Shown here piece after piece: positions 17,256 through 24,181 of a DNA stretch of 41,695 bases; positions within the stretch are counted from its first letter, which is position 1; each line of letters starts with the position of its first letter. A program made the position numbers and the translations under genes. Source of the DNA: an uncultured Pelagibacteraceae bacterium (GTDB lineage: Bacteria > Pseudomonadota > Alphaproteobacteria > Pelagibacterales > Pelagibacteraceae); assembly GCA_902609675.1 (NCBI GenBank), contig CACLST010000008.1, forward strand, positions 1 through 41,695, written 5' to 3'. The notes beneath the pieces were generated by a model that saw only the letters and a list, made by a program, of their open reading frames with translations, was not told the DNA's origin and did not search any database.

Positions 17256-18014
17256 ATGATAAAGATAGCATTAATACTAATTTATTTACTATTTAGTTCA
17301 TCAATAGTTAAGAGTGATTCAAAAATAAATGTAACCGTAAAAGAAAGTACCGACTTCACTGGGAAAGAATTTAAACGTAATGAAGAAGGTTGTGGATTGC
17401 AAAAAAACCAAAAAGGTAACCGAGATAAAGAGTCTGTTTTAAATATCTTTTATTCAAAAAACTCTACAATTAAAGGTGGAACATTTGAATGCAGTCTTCA
17501 GAATGTAATATATGCTAAATGGAATTTAAATTTAATTATATCATCAGTTAATGCTAGTAGAGGTTCAGATAATGCTTTTGAAATTAGAAATTCAAATGCA
17601 ATAATTAAAGATAGTAAATTTTCTTTCTCACCTCAAAATAAGTGTGTTGAAGGTGAAAATGGATTGCTTGTTTTTTATAATAATATTTTGGAAAATTGTG
17701 AGCAGGGATTCGATATAGAAAAAACTGATAGTTCAGAATTTACTGCCGTTGTTTTTTTAAACAATGAATTTATATCTATTAAACATGATGCTTTTAACTG
17801 TCATGATAGAAACGATAAAAAAGCAAATAAAGTTTATCTTTTTTTAAAGGACAACAAATTCAAAAAAAAAGGTAAAAAATTTCGAAAATTTGGAAAATAT
17901 AGTAACTGTAAGAAAAGATTTAAAATCTCTTCAGAATTAGAGAATGCTGTACTTAATTCAAACTTTGAGAGAATTGAAATCTTAGTAAGAGAAACTATTA
18001 AAAATAAGAGTTAA
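17256..18014 (+). CDS. Secreted beta-helix-like protein, island gene 1
   Basis: A 252-residue protein with an N-terminal signal peptide (about residues 1-20, ending near SSSIVKSDS). The body shows irregular repeats of about 22-30 residues with N/G turns and short beta strands (for example STIKGGTFECS, NAIIKDSKFSFS, NGLLVFYNNILENC, AVVFLNNEFISI), which suggests a right-handed parallel beta-helix of the pectate-lyase type. Several Cys may form disulfides in the periplasm. The C-terminal 70 residues are Lys-rich. I cannot see a catalytic triad, so enzyme activity is not claimed. It lies 28 bp after R1 copy A. Confidence 0.7.
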   Translation: MIKIALILIYLLFSSSIVKSDSKINVTVKESTDFTGKEFKRNEEGCGLQKNQKGNRDKESVLNIFYSKNSTIKGGTFECSLQNVIYAKWNLNLIISSVNASRGSDNAFEIRNSNAIIKDSKFSFSPQNKCVEGENGLLVFYNNILENCEQGFDIEKTDSSEFTAVVFLNNEFISIKHDAFNCHDRNDKKANKVYLFLKDNKFKKKGKKFRKFGKYSNCKKRFKISSELENAVLNSNFERIEILVRETIKNKS

Positions 18015-18027
18015 AAATGTTATAGAC

Positions 18028-18070
18028 GCATATGCGCGTATAACTGGTAATTTTGATTTTCGACTTTATT
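18028..18070 (+). repeat. Recombination scar between island genes 1 and 2
   Basis: The left part (18028-18052, gcatatgc followed by gtataac and ggtaatt) resembles the sequences after genes 2 (18549-18575) and 3 (19594-19617). The right part (tttcgacttTatt, 18058-18070) resembles the 3' end of R1 (tctcgacttMatt). Everything that lies between these two parts at the intact junction is missing. This fits an internal deletion that fused two former cassettes. Confidence 0.5.
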
Positions 18071-18103
18071 GAAATTTAAGATAATTTATGGTTTATTTAA
18101 ACT

Positions 18104-18499
18104 ATGAAAAAAGTAATCTTAATTTTAACAATTTATCTCATATCAACAATAAGCGCTTTTGCAGAGTTTTCTTTTACTTTTGAATGGGGTGATATAAAAA
18201 AATGCACAACTGGAAATCCTAATAGAGTTTCTAACCCAATTTTTAATCTTACAGATGTACCAGAAGGAACTAAGGAGTTAAGATTTAAGATGAAAGATAA
18301 AGATGTACCTGGATATAACCATGGTGGAGGTAAAATTAAAAACTATACTGGTGAAACAACAATAAAACCTGGTGCTTTCAAATATAAAAGTCCTTGTCCT
18401 CCAAGTGGATCTCACACATATGAGTGGACAATAACTGCCATTGGAGAAAAGAAGAAAAAATTAGGCAAAGCAAAAGCAACTAGAGAGTATCCAGAATAA
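18104..18499 (+). CDS. Secreted shortened PEBP-like (YbhB/YbcL-type) protein, island gene 2
   Basis: A 131-residue protein with a signal peptide (about 1-20, cleavage likely after SAFA). Residues 42-67 (RVSNPIFNLTDVPEGTKE and then MKDKDVPG) parallel the N-P-x-L-x-W-x-x-V-P-x-G-T-x-S ... D-x-D-x-P pattern of phosphatidylethanolamine-binding proteins. Residues near 100 (SPCPPSGSHTYEW) match their GPCPPSG-x-H-x-Y segment. The family's H-W motif and most of the C-terminal part are absent; usual length is 150-185. Ligand binding may therefore be changed. Function unknown; family assignment by eye. Confidence 0.7.
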   Translation: MKKVILILTIYLISTISAFAEFSFTFEWGDIKKCTTGNPNRVSNPIFNLTDVPEGTKELRFKMKDKDVPGYNHGGGKIKNYTGETTIKPGAFKYKSPCPPSGSHTYEWTITAIGEKKKKLGKAKATREYPE

Positions 18500-18584
18500 A
18501 GTTTAAATATAAACTAATTCTTACAACATCTAGAATTTTATTTTCAAAGACATGCAAGTGTTATGTGGTTAAATTCTATTTGTT

Positions 18585-18676
18585 ACTTCAATGTAACTTC
18601 AATGCAAACTTCAATGTAAATTCCTTTTGGAAATTGACTTGGTACAACGGAAACCTTTGGAAAGGGGCGTTCTGTT
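18585..18676 (+). repeat. R2 repeat, copy A (left-arm block plus core)
   Basis: This 92-bp block matches 19630-19721 with 7 mismatches, all within one 14-bp stretch (18635-18648); the first 50 bp and the last 28 bp are identical. It has three direct repeats: TTCAATGTA at 18587-18595, TTCAATGCA at 18598-18606 and TTCAATGTA at 18610-18618, spaced 11 and 12 bp. The core is at 18663-18676. Confidence 0.9.
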
Positions 18677-18784
18677 TCCCCCTATAATTTAAATACTAAC
18701 AGAAAATAAAGACTTTTTGAAACAATTCAATGTATTCTTCAATGTAAGTTTCTCATATTTGGTAGAAACCTTGTTTCTCGACTT
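18663..18784 (+). repeat. R1 repeat, copy B (core plus right-arm block)
   Basis: Second copy of the 122-bp R1 block, joined to R2 copy A through the shared core. The TTCAATGTA repeats are at 18726-18734 and 18738-18746. The hairpin triplet is at 18748-18753, 18764-18769 and 18773-18778. It ends 29 bp before island gene 3, nearly the same distance as copy A from gene 1, which suggests the block supplies the promoter or leader. Confidence 0.9.
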
Positions 18785-18813
18785 AATTAAAGTTTAAAGA
18801 TAAATTTACTTAA

Positions 18814-19569
18814 ATGATTAGATTGGTTTTTATTATTATAATATTGATTTCAAATTCAACAATAGTTTACGGAGATGTTAAAGATAAATTTGAATTATAT
18901 TACTTTGAAGATTTTTCAAATAAGAAATTTAAATATGAATTACCTCATAAGCATAACACCTCATCAAAAGCAAAAAAAATTGAAAATGGTTATTTAAAAG
19001 TAACAGTTAAACCTAAGATGTATGGAGCATCATCTGATAAAAAAAATAATAAAGAACGAGCAGAATATGGTAAGAAAATTTTTTTTTCAAAAAAATTTAA
19101 ATCAAATAAAAAATTTGTTGTGAGTTTTGATGCCAGAGTTGATAAGAATTTTAAAGCAGACAAAAGGACTATGATAGCACAAATTAGAGCAGAAAATAAA
19201 ATGCCCGGCAGTCCTGCAGCAGCAGTTTATTTGTATGAAGGTGGGGTAATGAAATGTGTAGATTTTAGAGGTAAAGATAAACCCTCTAATTACTTTAAAC
19301 AAAATCACACTAGAATTAAAAGTGCCACAAATAACAAAATAGATGTCTTAGATGGAAATTGGCATAATTTTGAAATAATTATGAAATTGGGTGAAAAGGA
19401 TGGATATTGTAAAGTATCAGTAGATAATAAAACAATATTTGAAATAAGTAATTATGACAATATTCATGGAACAAAAAAAATGTTAGCAAGAATTGGAATT
19501 TATAGAGACGCCCTTCCTTATGAACAAACTGTCTATTTTGATAATTTTTTTATTGGAATTGAAAAATAA
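18814..19569 (+). CDS. Secreted polysaccharide-lyase-like (heparin lyase I family fold) protein, island gene 3
   Basis: A 251-residue protein with a signal peptide (about 1-20, after IVYG). The rest reads as a jelly-roll: YYFEDFSN near the start, ERAEYGKK (near 70-77), FVVSFDARVD, MIAQIRAEN, GNWHNFEIIMKL, GYCKVSVDNKTIFEISNYD and the terminal QTVYFDNFFIGIEK. The ERAE..K, W-H and V-Y-F-D-N elements are typical of the heparin-lyase-I-like polysaccharide lyase family. An envelope or extracellular polysaccharide substrate is possible, but the catalytic residues cannot be confirmed by eye. It lies 29 bp after R1 copy B. Confidence 0.72.
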   Translation: MIRLVFIIIILISNSTIVYGDVKDKFELYYFEDFSNKKFKYELPHKHNTSSKAKKIENGYLKVTVKPKMYGASSDKKNNKERAEYGKKIFFSKKFKSNKKFVVSFDARVDKNFKADKRTMIAQIRAENKMPGSPAAAVYLYEGGVMKCVDFRGKDKPSNYFKQNHTRIKSATNNKIDVLDGNWHNFEIIMKLGEKDGYCKVSVDNKTIFEISNYDNIHGTKKMLARIGIYRDALPYEQTVYFDNFFIGIEK

Positions 19570-19593
19570 GTATTTGTCTGACATGTTACATTT

Positions 19594-19617
19594 GCATATG
19601 CAAGTATAACGGTTAAT
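19594..19617 (+). repeat. Post-gene motif with GCATATGC palindrome, copy after island gene 3
   Basis: gcatatgc-aa-gtataac-ggttaat lies 24 bp after the gene 3 stop codon. Diverged copies follow gene 1 (18028-18052) and gene 2 (18549-18575). It appears to be the outer, less conserved part of the right end of each cassette. Confidence 0.6.
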
Positions 19618-19629
19618 TATTGATTAATC

Positions 19630-19721
19630 ACTTCAATGTAACTTCAATGCAAACTTCAATGTAAATTCCTTTTGGAAATAGACTGGAGACGCAGGAAACC
19701 TTTGGAAAGGGGCGTTCTGTT
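19630..19721 (+). repeat. R2 repeat, copy B (left-arm block plus core) at island right end
   Basis: Second copy of R2. The TTCAATGTA-type repeats are at 19632-19640, 19643-19651 and 19655-19663, with the same 11- and 12-bp spacing as copy A. The core is at 19708-19721. Beyond the core the sequence leaves the repeat and enters the rnhA flank (gccaggtgcccca), marking the island's right boundary. Confidence 0.9.
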
Positions 19722-19733
19722 GCCAGGTGCCCC
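19709..19733 (-). terminator. Hairpin after rnhA (GGGGC/GCCCC), overlapping island right core
   Basis: Read on the minus strand, GGGGC and GCCCC arms flank 15 bases, starting one base after the rnhA stop, followed by ctttcc. It could end the long minus-strand transcript. Half of the hairpin is the island core, so the core may originally have been part of a shared terminator between rnhA and the peroxiredoxin gene. Confidence 0.4.
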
Positions 19734-19734
19734 A

Positions 19735-20157
19735 TTAGGAGTTTACAGCTTCTCTAGCTATTAAATCTACTTCGTTGTTTAAAGCATCAGTTGAGTGACC
19801 CTTAACCCAACTCCATTTTATCTTAAATTCATTAGTCAAATTATCAAGTTCAGTCCAGAGCTCTTTATTTTTAACCGGTTGTTTATTTGCAGTTTTCCAG
19901 CCATTTTTTTTCCAATTATGTATCCACTCAGTAATTCCTGATTTCACATATTTAGAGTCTGTGAAAATCTGAACATTACTTCCTTTAGGAATTTTTTTAA
20001 GAGCTTTTATTGGAGCAAGTAATTCCATTTGATTATTTGTGGTATCTTTTTTGCTACCCTTTATATGGATCTTCTTTTTATCATCCATAATAATTGCAGC
20101 CCATCCACCATTTCCTGGATTACCTAAGCACGATCCATCAGTATAGATTTTTATCAT
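19735..20157 (-). CDS. rnhA: Ribonuclease HI
   Basis: RNase HI removes RNA from RNA-DNA hybrids. The 140-residue protein has the full D-E-D-D metal site: D7 (YTDGSC), E45 (NNQMELLA), D67 (IFTDSKYV) and D131 (NEVDLIA), with H121 in VKGHS. The basic handle region (about 78-98, NWKKNGWKTANKQPVKNK) is present. Its start shares one base with the thrB stop. It is the last gene of a minus-strand run, and its 3' side borders the cassette island. Confidence 0.96.
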   Translation of the reverse strand: MIKIYTDGSCLGNPGNGGWAAIIMDDKKKIHIKGSKKDTTNNQMELLAPIKALKKIPKGSNVQIFTDSKYVKSGITEWIHNWKKNGWKTANKQPVKNKELWTELDNLTNEFKIKWSWVKGHSTDALNNEVDLIAREAVNS

Positions 20158-21122
20158 TAGTCATAATCCTTAAAAGAATTTAATTTTCTATGATAATTTA
20201 ATTTATCTAAATATTCTTTTGGATCTTTTATTTTTATCAATGCCTTTTTTGGAGTATTTAGGTAATCATATGATCTTGTAAGAAGATATCTTAAAGCTGA
20301 TCCTCTACATAAAGTATTAAAATTACTCTTTTCTTTGGTAGTAAGTTTACGTATTGATTGATAACCCCTTAATAATTGAGCAGATTTAATGTTGTCTAGA
20401 ACAAAAACTTTATTTCTTTTCTTAAAACATAATGCATTTACACATGTGGCTAATTCATAAGCTAAGAAATCATTTGCAGAAAAATAAAAATCAATAAAAC
20501 CGTAATATTTTTTCTTATAGAAAAAAATATTATCAATAAAAAGATCACTATGAATTATTCCATTTGGCATACTCTTTGGCCACCTTTTTTTGATATCGAC
20601 TAATTCATTTCGCATAGTATTTATTAAATCACTTGATAGTTTGTTAATCCTTTTATCTATTCTATTCAATAAAGGCCCCCAAGAACTGATTGATAAAGAA
20701 TTTTTTCTGTATAACCTTAATTTCTTAGCAGCCATATGTAATAAAGCTGCATTTTTTCCTACAACATAGCAATCTTTATTTGATAAATTTATTTTATCCT
20801 TTCCTTCAAGAAAGCTGACCAAACATGCAGTTTTATTTTTAATCTTAAATAAATATCTACCTTTTTTATTTTTAATAGGTTCTGGACATTTAATTTTTTG
20901 CTTAGATAAACCAAACATAAGGCTCATAAAAAAAGGTAAATCCTTTTTTTGAACTCTTTTTTCAAATATAGTCAGTATTATTTTTCTATTTTTTGTTTTT
21001 ATTAAATAATTGGTATTTTCAATTCCTTTTTTTATCCCAGAAAATGATAGAATTTTTCCTATTTTAAAGGTTTTCTCTATTAAGTTTAAATCACCCTTAT
21101 TTATTTTAGTATAAACTGCCAT
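20157..21122 (-). CDS. thrB: Homoserine kinase, APH-fold type
   Basis: Phosphorylates homoserine for threonine synthesis. The 321-residue protein belongs to the aminoglycoside-phosphotransferase fold (ThrB2-like), not the GHMP type: H191-S-D193 with N198 forms the catalytic loop and D211 in FIDF binds metal. The N-terminus YTKINKGDLNLIEKTF is typical of the alphaproteobacterial enzyme. It overlaps the ispH stop and the rnhA start by one base each, matching the usual ispH-thrB-rnhA order in alphaproteobacteria. Confidence 0.92.
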   Translation of the reverse strand: MAVYTKINKGDLNLIEKTFKIGKILSFSGIKKGIENTNYLIKTKNRKIILTIFEKRVQKKDLPFFMSLMFGLSKQKIKCPEPIKNKKGRYLFKIKNKTACLVSFLEGKDKINLSNKDCYVVGKNAALLHMAAKKLRLYRKNSLSISSWGPLLNRIDKRINKLSSDLINTMRNELVDIKKRWPKSMPNGIIHSDLFIDNIFFYKKKYYGFIDFYFSANDFLAYELATCVNALCFKKRNKVFVLDNIKSAQLLRGYQSIRKLTTKEKSNFNTLCRGSALRYLLTRSYDYLNTPKKALIKIKDPKEYLDKLNYHRKLNSFKDYD

Positions 21123-22066
21123 TAATTTAATTTTCCTGGGATTTTAAATGTTACGTCTTCTTTTACTATTTCTACTTCTTCAATTTGTACAGTGAATTCT
21201 TGTTTAATATTATCTATAAATTCTTTAACTAAAACTTCAGGAGCTGATGCTCCTGATGAAATACCTATAGTTTTGCACCTAGAAATTTTCTCAATAGGAA
21301 AAATACTTTCTGAATGAATCAATTCGGCATTACTGCAACCATTATTTTTAGCAACTTCAACTAATCTTACTGAATTTGAAGAATTTCTACTACCTATAAC
21401 AAAAAAATTATCACAATCTTTAGCTATTTTTTTTACAGCTGCTTGCCTATTTGTTGTTGCATAACAAATATCATCTTTCTTAGGTTCGTGAATATCTGGA
21501 AACCTTTCTTTTAAAACATTTATGATATCTCTAGTATCATCAACAGATAAAGTTGTTTGAGTTATATAAGCAAGTTTTTCATTTTGTTCTCTTTTAAACT
21601 TTTGTGCATCTTCAATTGTTTCTATTAAATCGATTTTTCCATCTTGGAGTTGACCCATAGTTCCAATAACTTCAGGATGATTTTTGTGACCAATAAGTAA
21701 AATATGTATACCTCTCTTATCTAGATTTTCTGCCTCTCTGTGAACTTTCGAAACTAAAGGGCATGTAGCATCTACAAAAATCATTTTTAAATTTGATGCT
21801 TCTTCAGGTACTGATTTTGGGACCCCATGAGCAGAAAAAATTACTGGCCTTGTTTTGTCAGTAATTTCCTCAATCTCCTCAACAAAGATAGCTCCAATTT
21901 TCTTTAAACTATCAACTACATGTTTATTGTGGACTATTTCATGGCGCACATAAACTGGCGCACCATATTTTTCTATACTTTTTTTAACAATTTCAATTGC
22001 TCTATCAACCCCTGCACAAAAACCTCTTGGAGCAGCTAACAAAATTTTTAAATGTTTATTTTTCAT
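21122..22066 (-). CDS. ispH: 4-hydroxy-3-methylbut-2-enyl diphosphate reductase
   Basis: IspH carries out the last step of the MEP pathway, giving IPP and DMAPP. The 314-residue protein has the three [4Fe-4S] cysteines C17 (RGFCAGV), C102 (DATCPLV) and C201 (DICYATTNRQ). It supplies isoprenoid precursors to the carotenoid genes just upstream (crtI, crtB, crtY, blh) and to ubiA; ispE of the same pathway is at 38890. The start overlaps the small membrane protein gene by 11 bases. Confidence 0.96.
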   Translation of the reverse strand: MKNKHLKILLAAPRGFCAGVDRAIEIVKKSIEKYGAPVYVRHEIVHNKHVVDSLKKIGAIFVEEIEEITDKTRPVIFSAHGVPKSVPEEASNLKMIFVDATCPLVSKVHREAENLDKRGIHILLIGHKNHPEVIGTMGQLQDGKIDLIETIEDAQKFKREQNEKLAYITQTTLSVDDTRDIINVLKERFPDIHEPKKDDICYATTNRQAAVKKIAKDCDNFFVIGSRNSSNSVRLVEVAKNNGCSNAELIHSESIFPIEKISRCKTIGISSGASAPEVLVKEFIDNIKQEFTVQIEEVEIVKEDVTFKIPGKLN

Positions 22067-22229
22067 TTTCTTCTTTTCTAAAAAAAGGAATTAAAAAAAT
22101 AATACAAGCAATAAGAAAAAAAAGACTACCAAACATTGCCCAAAAACTTCCTATACTCGATATAATAAAACCTATGGCTGAAATAATAAATAAAATCCAT
22201 CCAATGAAATTAATTTTTCTATTGCTCAT
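22056..22229 (-). CDS. Small two-helix membrane protein between blh and ispH
   Basis: A 57-residue protein starting MSNRKINFIG at ATG 22229 (an in-frame TTG at 22238 would add MRK). It has two hydrophobic helices (about residues 8-26 and 29-47) and a charged tail ending EENEK. It overlaps blh by 11 bases and ispH by 11 bases, so it is embedded in a translationally coupled run. I do not recognise a family. Tight packing argues that it is a real gene. Confidence 0.6.
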   Translation of the reverse strand: MSNRKINFIGWILFIISAIGFIISSIGSFWAMFGSLFFLIACIIFLIPFFRKEENEK

Positions 22230-23112
22230 TTTTCTCAATTAAATACTCGAGCAATATATGTGGAAAAGTTAATGACGCCAATCCAATAAAAATAACTTGA
22301 TATATGGTCTCGTTAAGCTCGTTATAATTATTAAGAACTAATATAGACAAAATATAACCAATAATTGTTAAAATAGTTAATGGCAGTGCTTTCTTAATAA
22401 ATATAGGCAAACCCTTTTTAAGATTTTTGTTAATTTCATTTATTAAAGACATGGAGTGTCTAACGGAGTGCAAAAAACAAAAATAAACTGTAAAAGCGAT
22501 AATAGGATTAAGGAAATAGTTAAGTACTAATATTGATAAATTATCCATCAATAAAAGAGATTTTACCTCAATATTGTTTTTTAAAGATAAAAAAAAACCA
22601 GAAACCAGAGATAAAAGAATAAATATAATTAATATTTCATTAGTTATTAAAATACTATTTGAAATATTGAAATTTAAAGTTTCAAAAATTTCAAGTGTTT
22701 CTCTTTTATGAAAAAATAAAGGAGCAATAATAATTAACGATCCCTTAAAAAAATAAATGAGTTCAAATTTTTTTTTTTTATTAATAAATTCGGAATCTTC
22801 TTTACCAAAATGAAAGGCAGCAATAATTAAAAACAAAAATAGTAAGAACTTTGGAAATATTAACCAAATAATTATAGTGGTTATACCTACAAAAATATAA
22901 CCTAAATAAAAAACACTAATTGATTTATAACCTAGATATTTAATAAGTTTCTTTCCTTTAATATGGTCTAATGATCCATGCGATATCCCAATTGTTAAAA
23001 TTAAAAATAAAGAAATTATTAAAAAACTCTGCTCCCTTAGATACTCTATTCCAGCTAGTGTTATACACAGATTAAAAAAAATTAAGGAATGATAAAAATT
23101 AATTTTAGTCAT
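22219..23112 (-). CDS. blh: Brp/Blh-type beta-carotene 15,15'-dioxygenase
   Basis: Blh cleaves beta-carotene into two molecules of retinal, the chromophore of proteorhodopsin. The 297-residue integral membrane protein has about eight helices. Conserved histidines proposed as iron ligands are H45 and H50 (SHGSLDH), H101 (FHFGKED), and H215 and H219 (FLHSVRH). It is 4 bp from crtY, so retinal production is encoded together with beta-carotene synthesis. No rhodopsin gene is present in this window. Confidence 0.92.
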   Translation of the reverse strand: MTKINFYHSLIFFNLCITLAGIEYLREQSFLIISLFLILTIGISHGSLDHIKGKKLIKYLGYKSISVFYLGYIFVGITTIIIWLIFPKFLLFLFLIIAAFHFGKEDSEFINKKKKFELIYFFKGSLIIIAPLFFHKRETLEIFETLNFNISNSILITNEILIIFILLSLVSGFFLSLKNNIEVKSLLLMDNLSILVLNYFLNPIIAFTVYFCFLHSVRHSMSLINEINKNLKKGLPIFIKKALPLTILTIIGYILSILVLNNYNELNETIYQVIFIGLASLTFPHILLEYLIEKNEQ

Positions 23113-23116
23113 TTAT

Positions 23117-24181
23117 TTAGAAAAGAGCTTTTATAAAAATCCATTTAGGCATTTTTAATATTATAGAAAAATCTTCCAAAAAATTACTTTTGTTAGATAA
23201 AAATTTTATAATTTTGTTAGATTTATTATTAAACATTCTAAAAAATATATTGGGCATTTTAGATGGATTGTTTTTAAGTACCTTTAAAAAAATTTTGTCT
23301 AAAAATTGATATTTTCTTTTAATTTTAAACATTTTTAATTTATTAATACTTTCAATATTTTTTCTTATGAATTTACTTTGTTCTTGAATATTTAGGAAAG
23401 TATAACCGGTACTTAGTCTTGTCATTCCACCTGCTGTTCCAATATTTATTTTATTCTTGATTTTTTTATTAGTAGGATAAAATAGAGGTATTGCACCTTC
23501 TTCTTTGTAAGTAATCTTATAATCTTTTAAATTTAGTTTGTTTTCAATATATTCTTTAATTTGCTTGTCATAATCTTTTTGGGAGTTATCTTTCATTTCA
23601 GATAGCCAAGTAGTTTCAATTAATGCTGTTTTTTTTGAATAGGGAAGAGTATAAAAAAAGTGAACACTTCCTCTTTGTTCACAGTCAAAGTCCATTAAAT
23701 TCATTATTTCTTCGTCAAAAAAATCTTTTTTTGTTTCTATTTCCACACCGCAGAAATGTTGCCATAAGCCATTATTTTGATTGTTTAAATTTGGGACACT
23801 ATTAAAAACCAATGAATTTTCTAGATTTATATTCTCATCACTTTTATAAAAATAAATATTCTTATTTTCTTTTAATTTAGTATTTATTTTCTCATAAAAT
23901 AATCCACTGTCTATAGTTTGATATGGAAAACTATCACACTCTAGATGTTTGGTTTTTTGTGGTATATTTATTGAAAAATGTTTCCAGTTTTTTTTTACAC
24001 AATCATCAAAATTATGTGAATATGTTTTCCAGAAGGACCATGTTTTATCTTTTTTGTATTCATCTCTTGGTTCAATAATCGCTAAAGTTTTATTTTTTAA
24101 TTTATCGTGTATTTCTAGCTCATAAGCCAAGGATAATCCTGCACAACCTCCTCCAATTATTATAAAATCAAAATCTTTCAT
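23117..24181 (-). CDS. crtY: Lycopene beta-cyclase, CrtY type
   Basis: CrtY closes both ends of lycopene to form beta-carotene. The 354-residue flavoprotein-like protein begins with the dinucleotide-binding motif IIIGGGCAGLSLA (7-19). It also has ETTWLS near residue 190 and GTAGGMTRLSTGYTF near 250, both typical of CrtY. It overlaps crtB by 14 bases. Lycopene comes from crtI/crtB and the product goes to blh. Confidence 0.93.
   Translation of the reverse strand: MKDFDFIIIGGGCAGLSLAYELEIHDKLKNKTLAIIEPRDEYKKDKTWSFWKTYSHNFDDCVKKNWKHFSINIPQKTKHLECDSFPYQTIDSGLFYEKINTKLKENKNIYFYKSDENINLENSLVFNSVPNLNNQNNGLWQHFCGVEIETKKDFFDEEIMNLMDFDCEQRGSVHFFYTLPYSKKTALIETTWLSEMKDNSQKDYDKQIKEYIENKLNLKDYKITYKEEGAIPLFYPTNKKIKNKINIGTAGGMTRLSTGYTFLNIQEQSKFIRKNIESINKLKMFKIKRKYQFLDKIFLKVLKNNPSKMPNIFFRMFNNKSNKIIKFLSNKSNFLEDFSIILKMPKWIFIKALF

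Larger units (their letters stand above)
17106..18662 (+). mobile_element. Putative integrated cassette 1 (no integrase)
   Basis: A 1557-bp unit running from the left core to just before the middle core. Its left end is the R1 block (17106-17227) and its right end is the R2 block (from 18585). It carries two plus-strand genes for secreted proteins (17256, 18104). The ends match those of the adjacent unit while the genes inside are unrelated, as expected for cassettes sharing a recombination system. No recombinase, transposase or toxin gene is present. Mobility is inferred from architecture only. Confidence 0.55.
18500..18813 (+). other. Long gene-free junction between island genes 2 and 3
   Basis: The only stretch over 300 bp without a gene. 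From left to right it holds about 50 bp of AT-rich sequence, a diverged copy of the post-gene motif (18549-18575), the R2 arm with three TTCAATGTA-like repeats, the 14-bp core (18663-18676), the R1 arm with two such repeats, the hairpin triplet, and 29 bp leading to gene 3. No open frame of note is seen on either strand. Confidence 0.85.
18663..19707 (+). mobile_element. Putative integrated cassette 2 (no integrase)
   Basis: A 1045-bp unit from the middle core to just before the right core. It starts with R1 copy B, carries one plus-strand gene (18814) and ends with R2 copy B. Its ends match those of cassette 1 while its gene does not, so simple tandem duplication of one locus does not explain it. 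No recombination gene is present. Whether it moves is inferred from structure. Confidence 0.55.

Noticed and set aside
17169-19663. CRISPR array from the TTCAATGTA repeats
   Set aside because: The repeated units are only 9 bp, with 2-3 bp between them; there are no spacers of constant size and no cas genes.
17106-19721. Integron cassette array with attC sites
   Set aside because: The repeats have direct arm-type repeats on both sides of a GC-rich core, not the paired inverted R/L boxes of attC, and no intI is visible. A tyrosine-recombinase att layout fits better, though neither is proven.
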